Shown here piece by piece: positions 22,972-35,000 of a stretch of DNA of 64,000 bases (position 1 is the stretch's first letter; every line of letters starts with the position of its first letter). The notes under the pieces are model-generated. The model was not told the origin of the DNA. It saw only the letters and a program-made list of their open reading frames with translations, and did no database searches. The stretch is from Membranipora membranacea. Taxonomy: Eukaryota; Bryozoa; Gymnolaemata; Cheilostomatida; Membraniporidae. The translations under genes were made by a program, and so were the position numbers. The stretch is taken from positions 8,804,001-8,868,000 of the forward strand of contig OU612065.1 of the NCBI GenBank assembly GCA_914767715.1, read 5' to 3'.

Positions 22972-25900
22972 ATGGACACTCCAGAGAATGAGAAAAGTAT
23001 TTGTGATGATGAAGAAGGGCTCTCAACTAAGGTTGGATATTTTTCTTAGCGCAACAATCACCTCTGTTTGTGCACAGTTTTTTTTTCGCATTTCCAAACA
23101 CTGGATTGTCAAATCACTGACAGGTTTAATTAAGTTACTAGAACATTAAGAAACAGAAAAATTCTTGCAAATTTTCCAAACATCTATATGCCGAAACCGG
23201 TAACATAGTTATGAACTCATATTAAGACAGTTGTTTGGGTGGCAGTATCAAGGAACTTAAGTGGTCATATGAATTTTTTCCGTAAATGAATTAAGTCTTA
23301 GCAAAAGGCAGTGTGAAACCAATTAGCTCATCAGTTTTCACATCTTTGTAAAAAAATGATTGATACTAATTAGAGTTCCAAACAAATCATGTGTTACTTT
23401 GCCATGAGTTGTCCATTTTATTTTCCAGATTAGTATGGATCTTGGATTTCCTCGTGTCACTTCTACTAATCTTTGTAATATGGAGCTCAAAAGAGAGGAA
23501 AGTAGCCATGAACATGAATTCACCACTGGTTCAATGTCCCCACTGCCTGATGAACAAAGTCCGGTGAGTACGCTGCCACACATTTCATAAAGAGATATAA
23601 TAAGATTTTAATCAAGCGCTCCATCTAGTCCAGTGGCAGCCCCTGCCTATCTTGTCACTTCCATTTGCACTTTTGGATGGATAAGGTTTGTCAGTTGTAT
23701 CTGGTACAGTTTTTCACGCTGATTGCAATGGTAACAATGTACCTTACACTAAATTGCACAATTGGCCGCTAATTGCCAAAAACGATGCCGGTAAAAGGGA
23801 AAGTGATCAAAAAGGAAAACTAAGAATACGCATTATTTGAAAAATGACCCACTCAGAGCATTAAAAACTGGTGTCATGCAATGGGAGGGTCAATACACAG
23901 TCACCATAAAAAAATCAGATCGATACAAACATTCGAAGCCTGTTTTTTAGGCAGCAGCATAGTTGTAAAAGCAGTTTCACTTTAATGATAGTTTTACACA
24001 GGCGATAAAAGGGGGTATTGCAACCGTTGTTGGCCACATCTCGGCTAATTATGATAGCAGACCCATGTAAAGTTGTAGATGCACTAATTATGACATGCTC
24101 TATCAGATCTTGGACATTTTGTAACCATATCATCATTTTTTCATCACTTTCCCTATTGTCGGCAGCGTTTTTCACTTTATCACTTTTTATAAGGTTGGTC
24201 ATTCACTCAATATTTGAGATATCATCTTGATATTATACCAAAAACTGACCAAGGTATGTATGAATCTGATTGCAGAGTTTGAGTAGCTCAACTCATAAGG
24301 TGAGCACAGGACAGACCTTTGAAATATTAAAAAACAGCAATTTTGGCCATTTTCGGCAGCGTTTTTGGCAATTTGCTGCCTATTGTGCAACTTTGTGTAA
24401 GGTACATCATCACCATTGCGACCGCCTCAAAAAACTACCCTAGATTCCTCTCTTAGAATTTATCCATCCAATTTCGCAAATGAAGTTGCATTTCTAGCCA
24501 CATTTTTGGTAGGCTGCCACCGGACTAATCTGCGGATGTTCTTGTTTCTATGGTATAAAAATTCTCAATTATTAAAACATTATTCTTTTACCAGACAATA
24601 ATTATCTAGCAAGTTGATAAGATGAGTGTATTTTTTATAATAAATCACACTCGATCATGATGCTGACGGTCTAACTATTTGAGTATACAACTGCTGACTG
24701 GTCAAACTAGTCCATCCACCACTCATGTCATAATTAAATGACCTCATGATAGATTGATTCACAGGCTGTCTGATTAAAGCTCTTATAGACCTCAGTTTGT
24801 AACAAAATTTTGTTGGTCTGCAATCCGTTGAATAAGTTCCCACAATAAATTTAGCTCGTCAGATGGCCATTCGTGACGCTTACAATCAAAACTACATAAT
24901 GATGTATGACTCTCAATACCAGTGTTTGCAAAATGGTAACAATTGTTACCATTGGCAAACACCAATTGCCGATGATTCAACTGATGCCATCCTATTTCTT
25001 CCTTACTATATTTTTGTGGTTCGTATGTGACAAATTTTGGTAGAAAATCCCCCTGTGGTTAAAGCGTGAAAAAAAAAGCAAGCCACTCATGAGTTGCTAA
25101 ATTCAGTAATTGGAAGTACGTCTTTTCCTGGTTGCCCAACAATGATTTGCACTTTACCTGACGATTTAGTACAACTTACCCAAAAACAAGTACAATACCT
25201 GCTCATCACATTATTGCGTAATAGTCAATGTACGGCGCAGCGTCATTTTGGCGACCTCAATGGAAGCACACTCACTGTTGCTCCTAGCTCCATACTGCAC
25301 TTGTGCACTACGTCTAATGTGTTATTCTGTTAAAATTCGAAGGTGAATTTATTATTGGTAGGTATAAGTTTGCTTCATCTCAGATTCCGGATTTTGTGAA
25401 GTAGTTTTTGTTCACGATGAACTTTATGAATCAGTTTCAGGGTATTTGTGGAGTTGTTCTGAAATGTTGTTAATGGTTTTTTCTTTGATTGACTTTATAA
25501 TAGTGTATGTACCATCGTTCAGATGGATGAGGCAATAACTCAAACTGATCTGAAATTATGAAGACAAAAAATAGTCTATGTCTGTCACACGTCCCATGAG
25601 TAGTAATAATGTTACAGGATGATTCTGTTCGGGAGACTGAGGAAATGGATGACCAGAGCATGAAAAGTCCAGAGAGTGCAAACAGCAGGAAGATCAAGCC
25701 CAAACGAGAAGACAGAAAATGTACTGTATGCGGCGACAAAGCACTGGGCTACAACTTTGATGCAATAACTTGCGAATCATGTAAAGCTTTCTTCAGACGA
25801 AATGCCACCAAAGCCAAAGTAAGATTTTCTAATTAAAATGACACGTCATGCTGGTACTCTGTGAACTTCGATTTGGATGTATTGATACGCTGAGGAGTAA

Positions 25901-28900
25901 GATATGAGTTCAAATCAAATCCTTGTTATGTTCAAGTAATTAATAAAGTATTACAATAATCAATCGTGACGGAAAAGTTTTGCTGAACTTGAAAACTTAC
26001 TATTGAATTTGAACTTATCTTACATAAATATATTGCGCTCTTGGTAAAGCCAATTGTAAAGTCTGAGATTATTCACTTACTCTATAGTAATAAATACAAG
26101 CTGTAGTTAAGTAAAGCTGTTTCGGGTGACTTAATGTTAGCTAGCACCAATTATCACTAGTTGAGGATGGGGTTAATCTAAAGTGATGATGTTGATTCTA
26201 AGCCATAAATTTCGCTATTTCAAGCCTGCACAATACTGGGGAACTTTTCCTCCTGCGAATACCTTTCACTTAAACTAACTATTTACCATGGCCTATTGGG
26301 CTTCCAAATTTATCAGTACATCTTCATTGATGCCATGTGTAGTTCTGATGAATCAATTGGGTATTAAAAAACTTGTCAAACTTGAAGGTGCTCCTTATCA
26401 GATTGAAAGTTTGTCGGAATCACAGTGAAAAGAAAGCTGAAGTCTTTTCAAAGTAAGCACAACAAATTTGCTAGTACAGTCACATCAGATTTGGTTCCTG
26501 TATAAGTTTTATTGAGCAATCGTGGAATCACCATCCCACATAACATGGTTTATTGACTCCCATCTGCTCGTTTGCCCTGATAAACAATTATTGACTTTGA
26601 TGAGTTGCAAAATAGGGTAAAAAACATGAATGGTGTCTCCAGCTGATACAAAATGACAGATTCTGATCCGTTGAAAGAACATCAATAATAATCTCCTCAC
26701 CACCAAAGCTTGGCATGCTTTTCCACTGACACAATATATATATACAAGTTGACAATCTAACCCGTTTTAACCAAAAAAGGAGTATAAAAATGATTAATTT
26801 AAGATTTAGGCAAATTTGGTTAGATTTTGGTTTTAAATCAAGCCGAGAGTGAAGTTTCTATTCATGGGAATCTTTGTATAATATTCTGCTGTGTGTGCTT
26901 TTAAAATATAACCGCTTTCTCCTTGATAATTTCCTATGACGTTTGTTTCAGCATCCGCGATGTATGTTCCAAGCTAAATGTACCATTGATCCAAACACAA
27001 GAAGATTCTGCTCTGCTTGTCGCCTCGAGAAATGTTTCACAGTTGGCATGAAAAAGGACATGATACTAGGTAGGTGTGATTTTATTATCAATATTCACTT
27101 TTCTTCAAAGCTGTAAATTACTGGTATTATAAGATGTATATTGATGCTCTATAAACATATAATTTACGTAATATAGACTAAATTACTAAAACTATATATG
27201 AATAAAGCGTTTTTTACTCGGATTCATTGGAATTTGATTAACTATATCCATAAATGAACTATAAATATACAGGTGATGATGAAAGACAGAAGCGTATAGA
27301 GAAAGTCAAACAGAATAGAGCAAAGAAGCTGGTTCAGCTACAGAAGCAGACAGGAGTCGACTATCTGGTCTCAAATCATGATAATCAGCTATGTGGTATG
27401 GATAGCAGTACCACGATGAATAACCTGTGTGATATTAAGGTAAACAGCTGGTAATTTTGTAAATTATCATCCAACCATTTGTAACGTAGTAAGTTTTAAT
27501 ACTAAAATCCATACTTATGAACGGAATATACAAAACAGAGTCCTATGAAGTGACTGCCCAGGGATAAAGACAACGCACAGTTTGTGTTTGCTGTTCGGTA
27601 AATGGGGCTGGTCTTTGGGCGTCCAAAGAGTACACCGTTTTATATTAGTTCTACTGTAATAGCCGCATGTAAGTGATTTCACACTGCGATATAAGAATAT
27701 ATGCCTGATTTGTGTATTGATAGATTGAGACAGGAGATGATATTAGCACACTATCGGACACTGCATTCTGGTCATCACTGAGTAATCATGGCTCTGTAAG
27801 TACGCTCGCACTCTCTCACTTTTGAAACTGCTTCAATTTTATAACTCACTGGTATGCTATGCCAAACTTGTAATCTGATCAGTCCTCGCTTAGGGTAAGA
27901 GCATGGCAGGGATATCTCCCCAAAGTCATTCGCTGCTTGATAATCATATCATATCATATCAACTCAAATATTTGGGAATGAAGTGGTATATTTGAGAGTT
28001 TAGACTTGCGGGATGCAATAGCGACGATTTGGCTCCCAAAATATTGCTCGTTCCAATTGAAATTAAGTTGTTTTCTCAAATATGATGGTGATTTATTTGT
28101 AAAGAAAGCTGTCTTGGTTTATACCATTAACTTATCTGAGTTAATGTAAGTGCTCACACTTGTCACAATATATATTGTAGGTGTCATCATCACTTTCACC
28201 TACTGAGAATGCTGATTCAGATAACGGTAGCCGTAGACTGCTCAATGAGAGAGAGCGAAACCTCATTGAGTTTTTAGATAAGTCTTACTTCAGTACATTT
28301 GGTGAGTTATTAGATGTGACTTCTAGTGTCCACCCCCTCCTCTCAAACTCGCACTCCCTTTGCGATGTTAACCATCACCAGTATAAATATCTCCACTATT
28401 AGACCTTTATTGAAGTCTTATAGCGTAGAGTCTGGTTAGAATGGGCTATGAAAGAGATTTTTCTCTCGATCGTATAAAATCTTATGAAATTTCATATCCA
28501 GAGCAGTTGTAATTCAACATAACCAGGTATCTAATCAATGTCTTGGAAATAACCAAGAAAATCAATTAACGCATATACACATGCACTTTTATGCATTTTA
28601 GCTTCAGCAAATTCGTAATTTAAAAATCTTTTCTTGAAGTATTGCTGTATTATTTTGTAGGATGCACATCAGATGTACCTCCTATACAACTAGAAAAAAC
28701 CTCGCTGGAAGCTTTAATGAATCATATCGGTGTACTCGTCAAATTACTAATCAAGTTTGCCAAGAAGCTACCAGATTTCCTCACTTTACCTCAAGCCGCT
28801 CAAGTGACTTTGTTAAAAGGTGGGAGATTTCTTCATCTCATTATCACAACTCCGTTGAACAACTGTCACTATCGTTCACGCATGACATATAATAGTGATA

Positions 28901-29904
28901 ATTTAAAATCACACATCGGTAACGGAACTGCGGTTGTGTAAGGAATTGCATGGGAGGATATCAACTGTGGTAAACGTGGACCTTAGTGCCTTAGCTGATA
29001 AATGTTTTTTTTCAAAAACATTCACAATGTTTTAAACAGGTGTATAGTCGGATGAAAAAAAAAATGCTAGCGGTGTTTCCCATAAAAAAAATAGTTCCAT
29101 ACAGGATATAAAACACATCAAATTTACAAATCCACAATTGTGAACATAAATAATATTTCTGACTGGTTTTTTGAGCAACTGATGAATTGATTCTACTACT
29201 GAGCTCTCTTTCAACAGGCTGAGGGGTAGTGGTATGTGGTAGGGGTCGTCAAATTGGAAGCTTGGTTCCTAAGTGTTCAAAAGTGTGATGATGTTGAGTT
29301 TCTTATTACATATCTTTTAAAAACCACTGGATGAAGACCGAACAGCTACAATAATTTAGTTCAAAATGTCTTGGATATCAAACCTAACTATTACTCATAT
29401 TACTTGATAGGTTCACTCCTAGATTGCATAACATGGCGATCTGCTCAGTATTATGATGTTGGAAAAGGAACGTGGATACATCATGATGGCCAAGAGATAC
29501 CTACTCAGGTCCTCAATGCTGCCTTCGACTCAGTCGACAATAATATCAAACAAGAACATGTGCGGGTTATCACTCAGTTAAAGGAGCTGATAGGCGAGGA
29601 CACTACTCTGGTCGCTATGGTACAAACAGCCGTTCTGTTTACTCCGGAGTATTCTTCTCCAGGCGCTCGAGCCCAAACATCAACCATCCAAGACAAATAC
29701 CTCTGCTTACTCAAGCACTATCTGGAAGCTAACCACTCCTGGGCAGATGCTTTTGAAATTTATAGCCAAGTGTTGTCTCTGCAAAATAAAGTGAAAACTT
29801 ATTCGGCCAAACACAGTAAAGCATTCCTCAATTGTGATGCCTCTCAAGTAGAGCCACTGCTGCTCGAAGTTTTTGACATAGCAGTAAATCGCTCTGGTTT
29901 CTAA
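22972..29904 (+). CDS. NR1-family nuclear receptor (HR96/VDR-like)
   Basis: Ligand-regulated transcription factor with nine coding exons: 22972-23031, 23429-23563, 25618-25818, 26952-27069, 27273-27439, 27724-27795, 28181-28301, 28661-28819, 29411-29904. Phases close to 508 residues. The DNA-binding domain spans about residues 100-166: first zinc finger [13 protein letters not shown] with P-box [10 protein letters not shown], second finger [20 protein letters not shown] then [17 protein letters not shown] Lys/Arg-rich extension and acidic linker follow. The ligand-binding domain fills the last three exons, with the helix-3/4 region [17 protein letters not shown] then VTLLK. The AF-2 helix reads PLLLEVFD, close to that of the vitamin D receptor. 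CESCKAFF is the P-box of HR96/DAF-12-type receptors, which points to the NR1I/NR1J group. The ligand is unknown. An AATAAA at 30284 is a plausible poly(A) signal. Confidence 0.93.
24922..24962. repeat. 41-bp near-perfect palindrome in a nuclear-receptor intron
   Basis: The central AATGGTAACAATTGTTACCATT is perfect in its inner 20 bases and is extended by GTGTTTGC on the left and GCAAACAC on the right with one offset base. There is no loop. Confidence 0.75.
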
Positions 29905-30688
29905 GTTTTACTCATATTATGTTAATTGCCCACCGTAGATTAATGCACAGGCTAGTTTGCATATGCAGTATTTTCCTTGCGCCATATCGGCACAATTTTG
30001 GGAGTGCAGGCATTCAGATATACTTCGTGTGTTTTTAAGTCAACACGTTTGCAAATCCTAGAATATTACTCACCAGAAACAGAGGTTATTCTAATGAATG
30101 TGAAGTTGTTATAATATGGTAAATCAGTAATGGATGGTTATCGGGTCCACAAGGCTATCGTGCATATTGTTATTTATGCAAAGGTATCATTATATTTTTA
30201 CAGATTATTATATTTTTAAGTTCTCTTGTAATCAGAGTGTTTGTTATTTCTAATGAGACTGTCAGTGTTTCTGAACTGCTGTAAATAAATCAATGATAAT
30301 GATATTGATTGCTTCAAATTTTATGTATGTTTTATTACCAGCATTTGCATGAAATGTAAAATATGATTTTTTTTAGTTATGATTCCATGGGTTTTTATCA
30401 TCACTAGCTGATGATCTTGAACGTTAACTTAATTTACCTCCTGTCATGATTCTTTTTTTCTCTGTTTATGTAATTATAGACATTATTTTCCAACCATCTG
30501 ATTGTTGTTACTGAAATGATTAAGTGACTCTCTGATTGGATGTCTGACCGATGTTGTGACCTGATTAGTGTGAGTAATGCTAAATTGTAAGTGCTCACAA
30601 AATGGACCAATATACATTATATTGTCAAATTTTTGCATCAAACTGTGGAGGACACCAACATTGTAAAAATCATAGATTTGATTTCAAT

Positions 30689-30986
30689 CTATGGCAATTT
30701 GCAGTCGAAAATTTTAATGTAGCTTGCATGATTACCTGAGCATTCAATATAAGGTAGATTTGTGGGATCAATGTATGTAAGACTTTCCAACTGCTCTTGG
30801 GTTGTGACCTTTGTTTGCCCGATACAAGCGGAAAAGGTTGCACTAGGAACACTATACGCTGGCGGAAAGATGAATTCTGATAAAGAGAATACATAGTTGA
30901 AGTGCTCAATCTCTGCATGGGTTGGTGGTTGTGGCATTCCATTCTCAACCACACTCGATTGGAATGCCGTTGACGATCGAATGCAT
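30689..30986 (-). CDS. Possible orphan terminal exon, unrecognised
   Basis: The minus strand has a splice-acceptor-like TTGGTAG followed by about 98 open codons ending in TAG. The translation has ordinary protein composition (for example HAEIEHFNYVFSLSEF, then SATFSACIGQTKVTTQEQ, ending IKIFDCKLP). No upstream exon or homologous family could be identified. It may be the last exon of an unseen gene, a fragment of a dead gene, or chance. A competing frame of 107 codons overlaps it, which lowers confidence. Confidence 0.25.
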
Positions 30987-31048
30987 CTACCAATACCCGG
31001 GCAGAGTTAGAGCACTAAGACTAGAGAATGCATACTGGCAGTGGAGGT

Positions 31049-31097
31049 AATATCACTTGCATGCATTCAGTGCCACTCGATGCATGCAAGTGATATT
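31049..31097. repeat. 49-bp hairpin with perfect 18-bp arms
   Basis: AATATCACTTGCATGCAT pairs exactly with ATGCATGCAAGTGATATT around a 13-base loop. Arms without a mismatch imply recent origin. No flanking duplication is evident. Confidence 0.75.
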
Positions 31098-32036
31098 GTG
31101 ATACTGAATCAGTGGTCTTTGAAAGTTATCCATCGTTATATTTGTGGTAGACGATCCTTTATCAGTGCCAAAACTACAACTAGATTCCATGATAGTTTTA
31201 TACCAATTAGATTTGTTTTTTAAATGAGCCACCATCAGTTACTTAATTTTGCTCCATCCTTGATGAAAGCAATGAACTCCCTCTCATTGATGAAAGCAAC
31301 CAGTAAAATCTTATCTATCCTATCTTACATCATTGTAATTGGGTATCATGATTCTTTTTTTTAAATGGAGATAAAGCTACTTTATGGCTTACACTTATGT
31401 CAGATTACATCATAGACTTAATAATTATAGTCTATTGATTACACACATAAAAATATATACAGATTCTTTATCTAACTTTTCACTTTTGTGTTGATTTGCC
31501 CTAACATTTTTTCCATCTCCCAATCTATTTCGTTGGCACTTCGTTGAAAACACCCAATCATCAAGATTGATATTGATGCCACGATTGAATATGTTTATAT
31601 ACTTACAGCAAACCAGGTTTTTAACAAAATCAGACAATTGACATCAGATGAAGAATGATGAGCAAATAATGTATATTTATTAATTTTCAAAATAAATAGA
31701 ATCGTTATTGTGAGTGGACGGATGGAAGTCTGAAAAAAAAGCGTAATATAAAATACATGTATACGGATCCTGCTCATTGTAACAACCTTCTAATATGGAC
31801 AATAAACGACACGCGTCATCAATAACATCCAATAAAACGTAAACTTATCAAGTTTTCAGGTGACATCCTCATCTAGTAAGACATTTTCAGTTGGTTCATC
31901 AGCTATTGAACAGGGTATTTTATACTGAAAAGTCTAATATCTTTTGTCATAGTCTGCCACAAACATTCAAGTTGTACCACAGCATATATAATAGGATATG
32001 GACACGGCCAATGTTCTTGTCACATGAAATTAAGAG

Positions 32037-35000
32037 TTATCTTTCCACTTGTACAAGGGCTGGGAAGGTTCTCATTCTTAGCCTCTCAACTTCAGCACGT
32101 AATACAGCCACTTCATTAGCCTGAGCCTTAGCCAGATCGACAAGCTTCCTTCTCTGTACTATCTCCTGGTATCGTCTCTCTCTGGTCGTCTCAAGGTTCT
32201 TATCAGCTACAATATAACATAGAATACTTGTATCAGACTGGTGACTGCTGTCAATCAATGTGTTCCTGTTTGGCACAATCCCTATGAATTGCTAACTGCT
32301 GTATTTCCTTATGCAATCAATTTGTAGACCGGTTTAAATTCTGATGTTCTTAAAATTGTTAGTAGTTCTGATTGATTACAATGGTAGGAATTATTTCACA
32401 AGACAATGGAATAAGTTCACATCAATACACATTATAAGTAATTAGAGAACGGTTTAGTAGCCTGTCTTGACAAGCTTGACAGGCTAAACGGTTTAGGTAA
32501 TGGGGTTTTAGGAAATGCAACATTAGGGATTTAAATCATATCGATTGAATCGGGAATCATACTATGGAATTGAAGAAAGAATAGGAATCACGATTAGCGT
32601 TACTACCATTACAATGGAAACACTAGGACTAGCAGCCATCTTAATAATTTGAGCAGAAGGTATTGATATATGAGGATAGATCCATCTGCCTTTCACTGCG
32701 ATCTAAATTAATTGGTGAGCAGCGGAGCAGGAGTAGGGAGGACACTCCACAGATTAGTTTTAGCGCTCCAACTCTGCCCGTGGCGCTTGTATTGGTATTC
32801 CACAATCAGCGGTTGATAGTGGATTGCCACTACCAGCATCACGGCAGAGTTTGTGCACTTAAACTAACCACAGATAAGTCATGGGAGGGTCAGTAGGAAA
32901 ATACTTACGCAGGCTGTTGGCTAAATAGAAATATTGAGTCAGGGTTTTATGCATAGTAACTATAATGGCCAAACAACTTTCTTGTTGCCATTATCAAAAT
33001 TTGTAATGGATATTTATATATCAACTATTGATATTTTTCCCTTCACGTTAGATAATGATAGTGTTGATAAATAGTCATTCGGCTTGAAAGATTCCTTAAT
33101 AAGAGATGAGTTAGCAATTTTTCAGTGTGATGAGGGCCATGCATGGATTGAAAATGTTTTTTGTATAGGAAAATTCCATTTCCTTACCTCAATACACGCT
33201 GAAAATAGATTTCCATTATGAATAACTTATTAATAAAATAGTGGAGACAGAATGAAAATTGTTCAACATGCAATTAATAATCGGCACGTTTCACCCAAAG
33301 ACAGTAACCTATATCATCATAAGAAGTAAAAGTACAGGTTTGATAGCTGCAGCAGAACTATGTACTGTTACCACAATTTATATATCCTGTGTAGTATACA
33401 GCTTTGAAGTCATGATCAATATTGATCTCTCATACGCGCTCACAGTGAACCACAGAAGTGTCACAGGAGTGTCACAGGAGCGTCACAGGAGCATCACAGG
33501 GTCACAGAATCATACGTAAATGCACTTACTGCCAGCCTCATGAATGTGCTGCCGCTCGTTTACGCCAACATTGAGGTCCTCAATCTCAGCGAGTAAAACT
33601 CTATTCTCGACTTCTCTATCTTTGATGTTGTGTTTCAGCTCCCCTAATATTTTCTTCTTGATGTCAACATTAGCTTCATGATGCTACAAATTAAGGTGTA
33701 CAGCATAAAACTCTAAATTCTGACACCACAGTTTAGATAAAGTTGAAATATGGTACAGTGGTACAGTCATGGTTTGGTTTTGATAGCTCATGTTCTTTTT
33801 CTGTGATATGTTGTGAAGTTTTACACCTTTCAGTACAATTTTCATCTGAGCTATTTTGTTTGTTCACTAATAAACTTTTTATTTGGTAGACACTATCATC
33901 CTGGTAGCCCAATAAATACCAGTAGAGCTGCACAATCATCAATCTGACTAAGCATGACTTTACCCTTTTCTGCATGAGAATGGTCTGCTCGAGGATTGAG
34001 ACTTCCTGAGCGACTTTAGCATCGTGATCCTCCTGGTTGAGATAAGACTGAATCTCACGGGTAACTTTCATCATGTTGATTGTTCTCATCTTATTCTTGA
34101 GGTCTTCTATCTTCATCAGATTTTTCTTGTGCTCCCATTCGAGCTGAATAATACCCTTCCTAAACTCCTTACTCTCCATCATACTAGCTATCTTACTCTC
34201 TCCAAGCGCCTGCAAATCAGGTAATTAAGTCTTGTAGCCAAAAAATCTCGAATCAGGACCATTTTAAAGTGGCGACTCTAATCCTAAACATATGTCGAGA
34301 CATATACAGTCCCCAGTTAATTAATAGATGAACAAAAGCATTATAGACGGTTGATGTTTTCGATTTGTCTGTTAGGGATTTTTTCTAAATGTTATCATCA
34401 GGTTATTTATGAGAAGAAAGCAAACCTTGATCTTTCCATTGAGATCCTCGACCACACTTCTGTGTATGAGTACGCTATCCTTGTATTCATGTATAAAGGA
34501 ACCAGCATCCAGCTCAACCTGTCCTTGCTTCATCAGCAGCTGAACTTGTAGATTCAGATGGAAGCGTTGCATCATGTCTTTGAGTCTACAAAAGTCAAGA
34601 CTTATTCATTTAAATATCATCAATCAAAATTATGATATTGACCATCAACTAATTATTTCAAGCATAAATAACCAGTATATAGCATATACCATGTGCAAGT
34701 GAAAAACTAGATGAGTGGTTATCCTCTCAATGTCAAAGAGAGGACAAATCTTATAAACAGAGTGTATATTACGTATCATGCAGCTAGAAACTATTTTTTC
34801 GTATTGGTAATCCTCTAGGTAATACTGTTTTCGTCTTTCTCATCTGTGATACGGTAATTTCTTGTAAATCATACCTGCTTAGTTCCTGCCCCAGGTCATC
34901 GATTTCTTCCGCAAGTTTATAATCCTCATCTTGTCTTTTCTGCTGGAAGGACATCATCTCCGCCATTACTAATGCCTTCTGCCTGACCTGTTAAAAACAC

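Larger units (their letters stand above)
29905..32036. other. Intergenic region between nuclear receptor and CFAP43 3' ends
   Basis: Convergent 3' flanks. The first 400 bases are the nuclear-receptor 3' untranslated region up to the AATAAA at 30284. The rest is AT-rich and contains one possible orphan exon (30689-30986) and a 49-bp hairpin (31049-31097). Confidence 0.55.

Noticed and set aside
31049-31097. MicroRNA precursor
   Set aside because: Arms are perfect and only 18 bp with a symmetric TGCATGCA core, more like a palindromic insertion; no evidence of expression.
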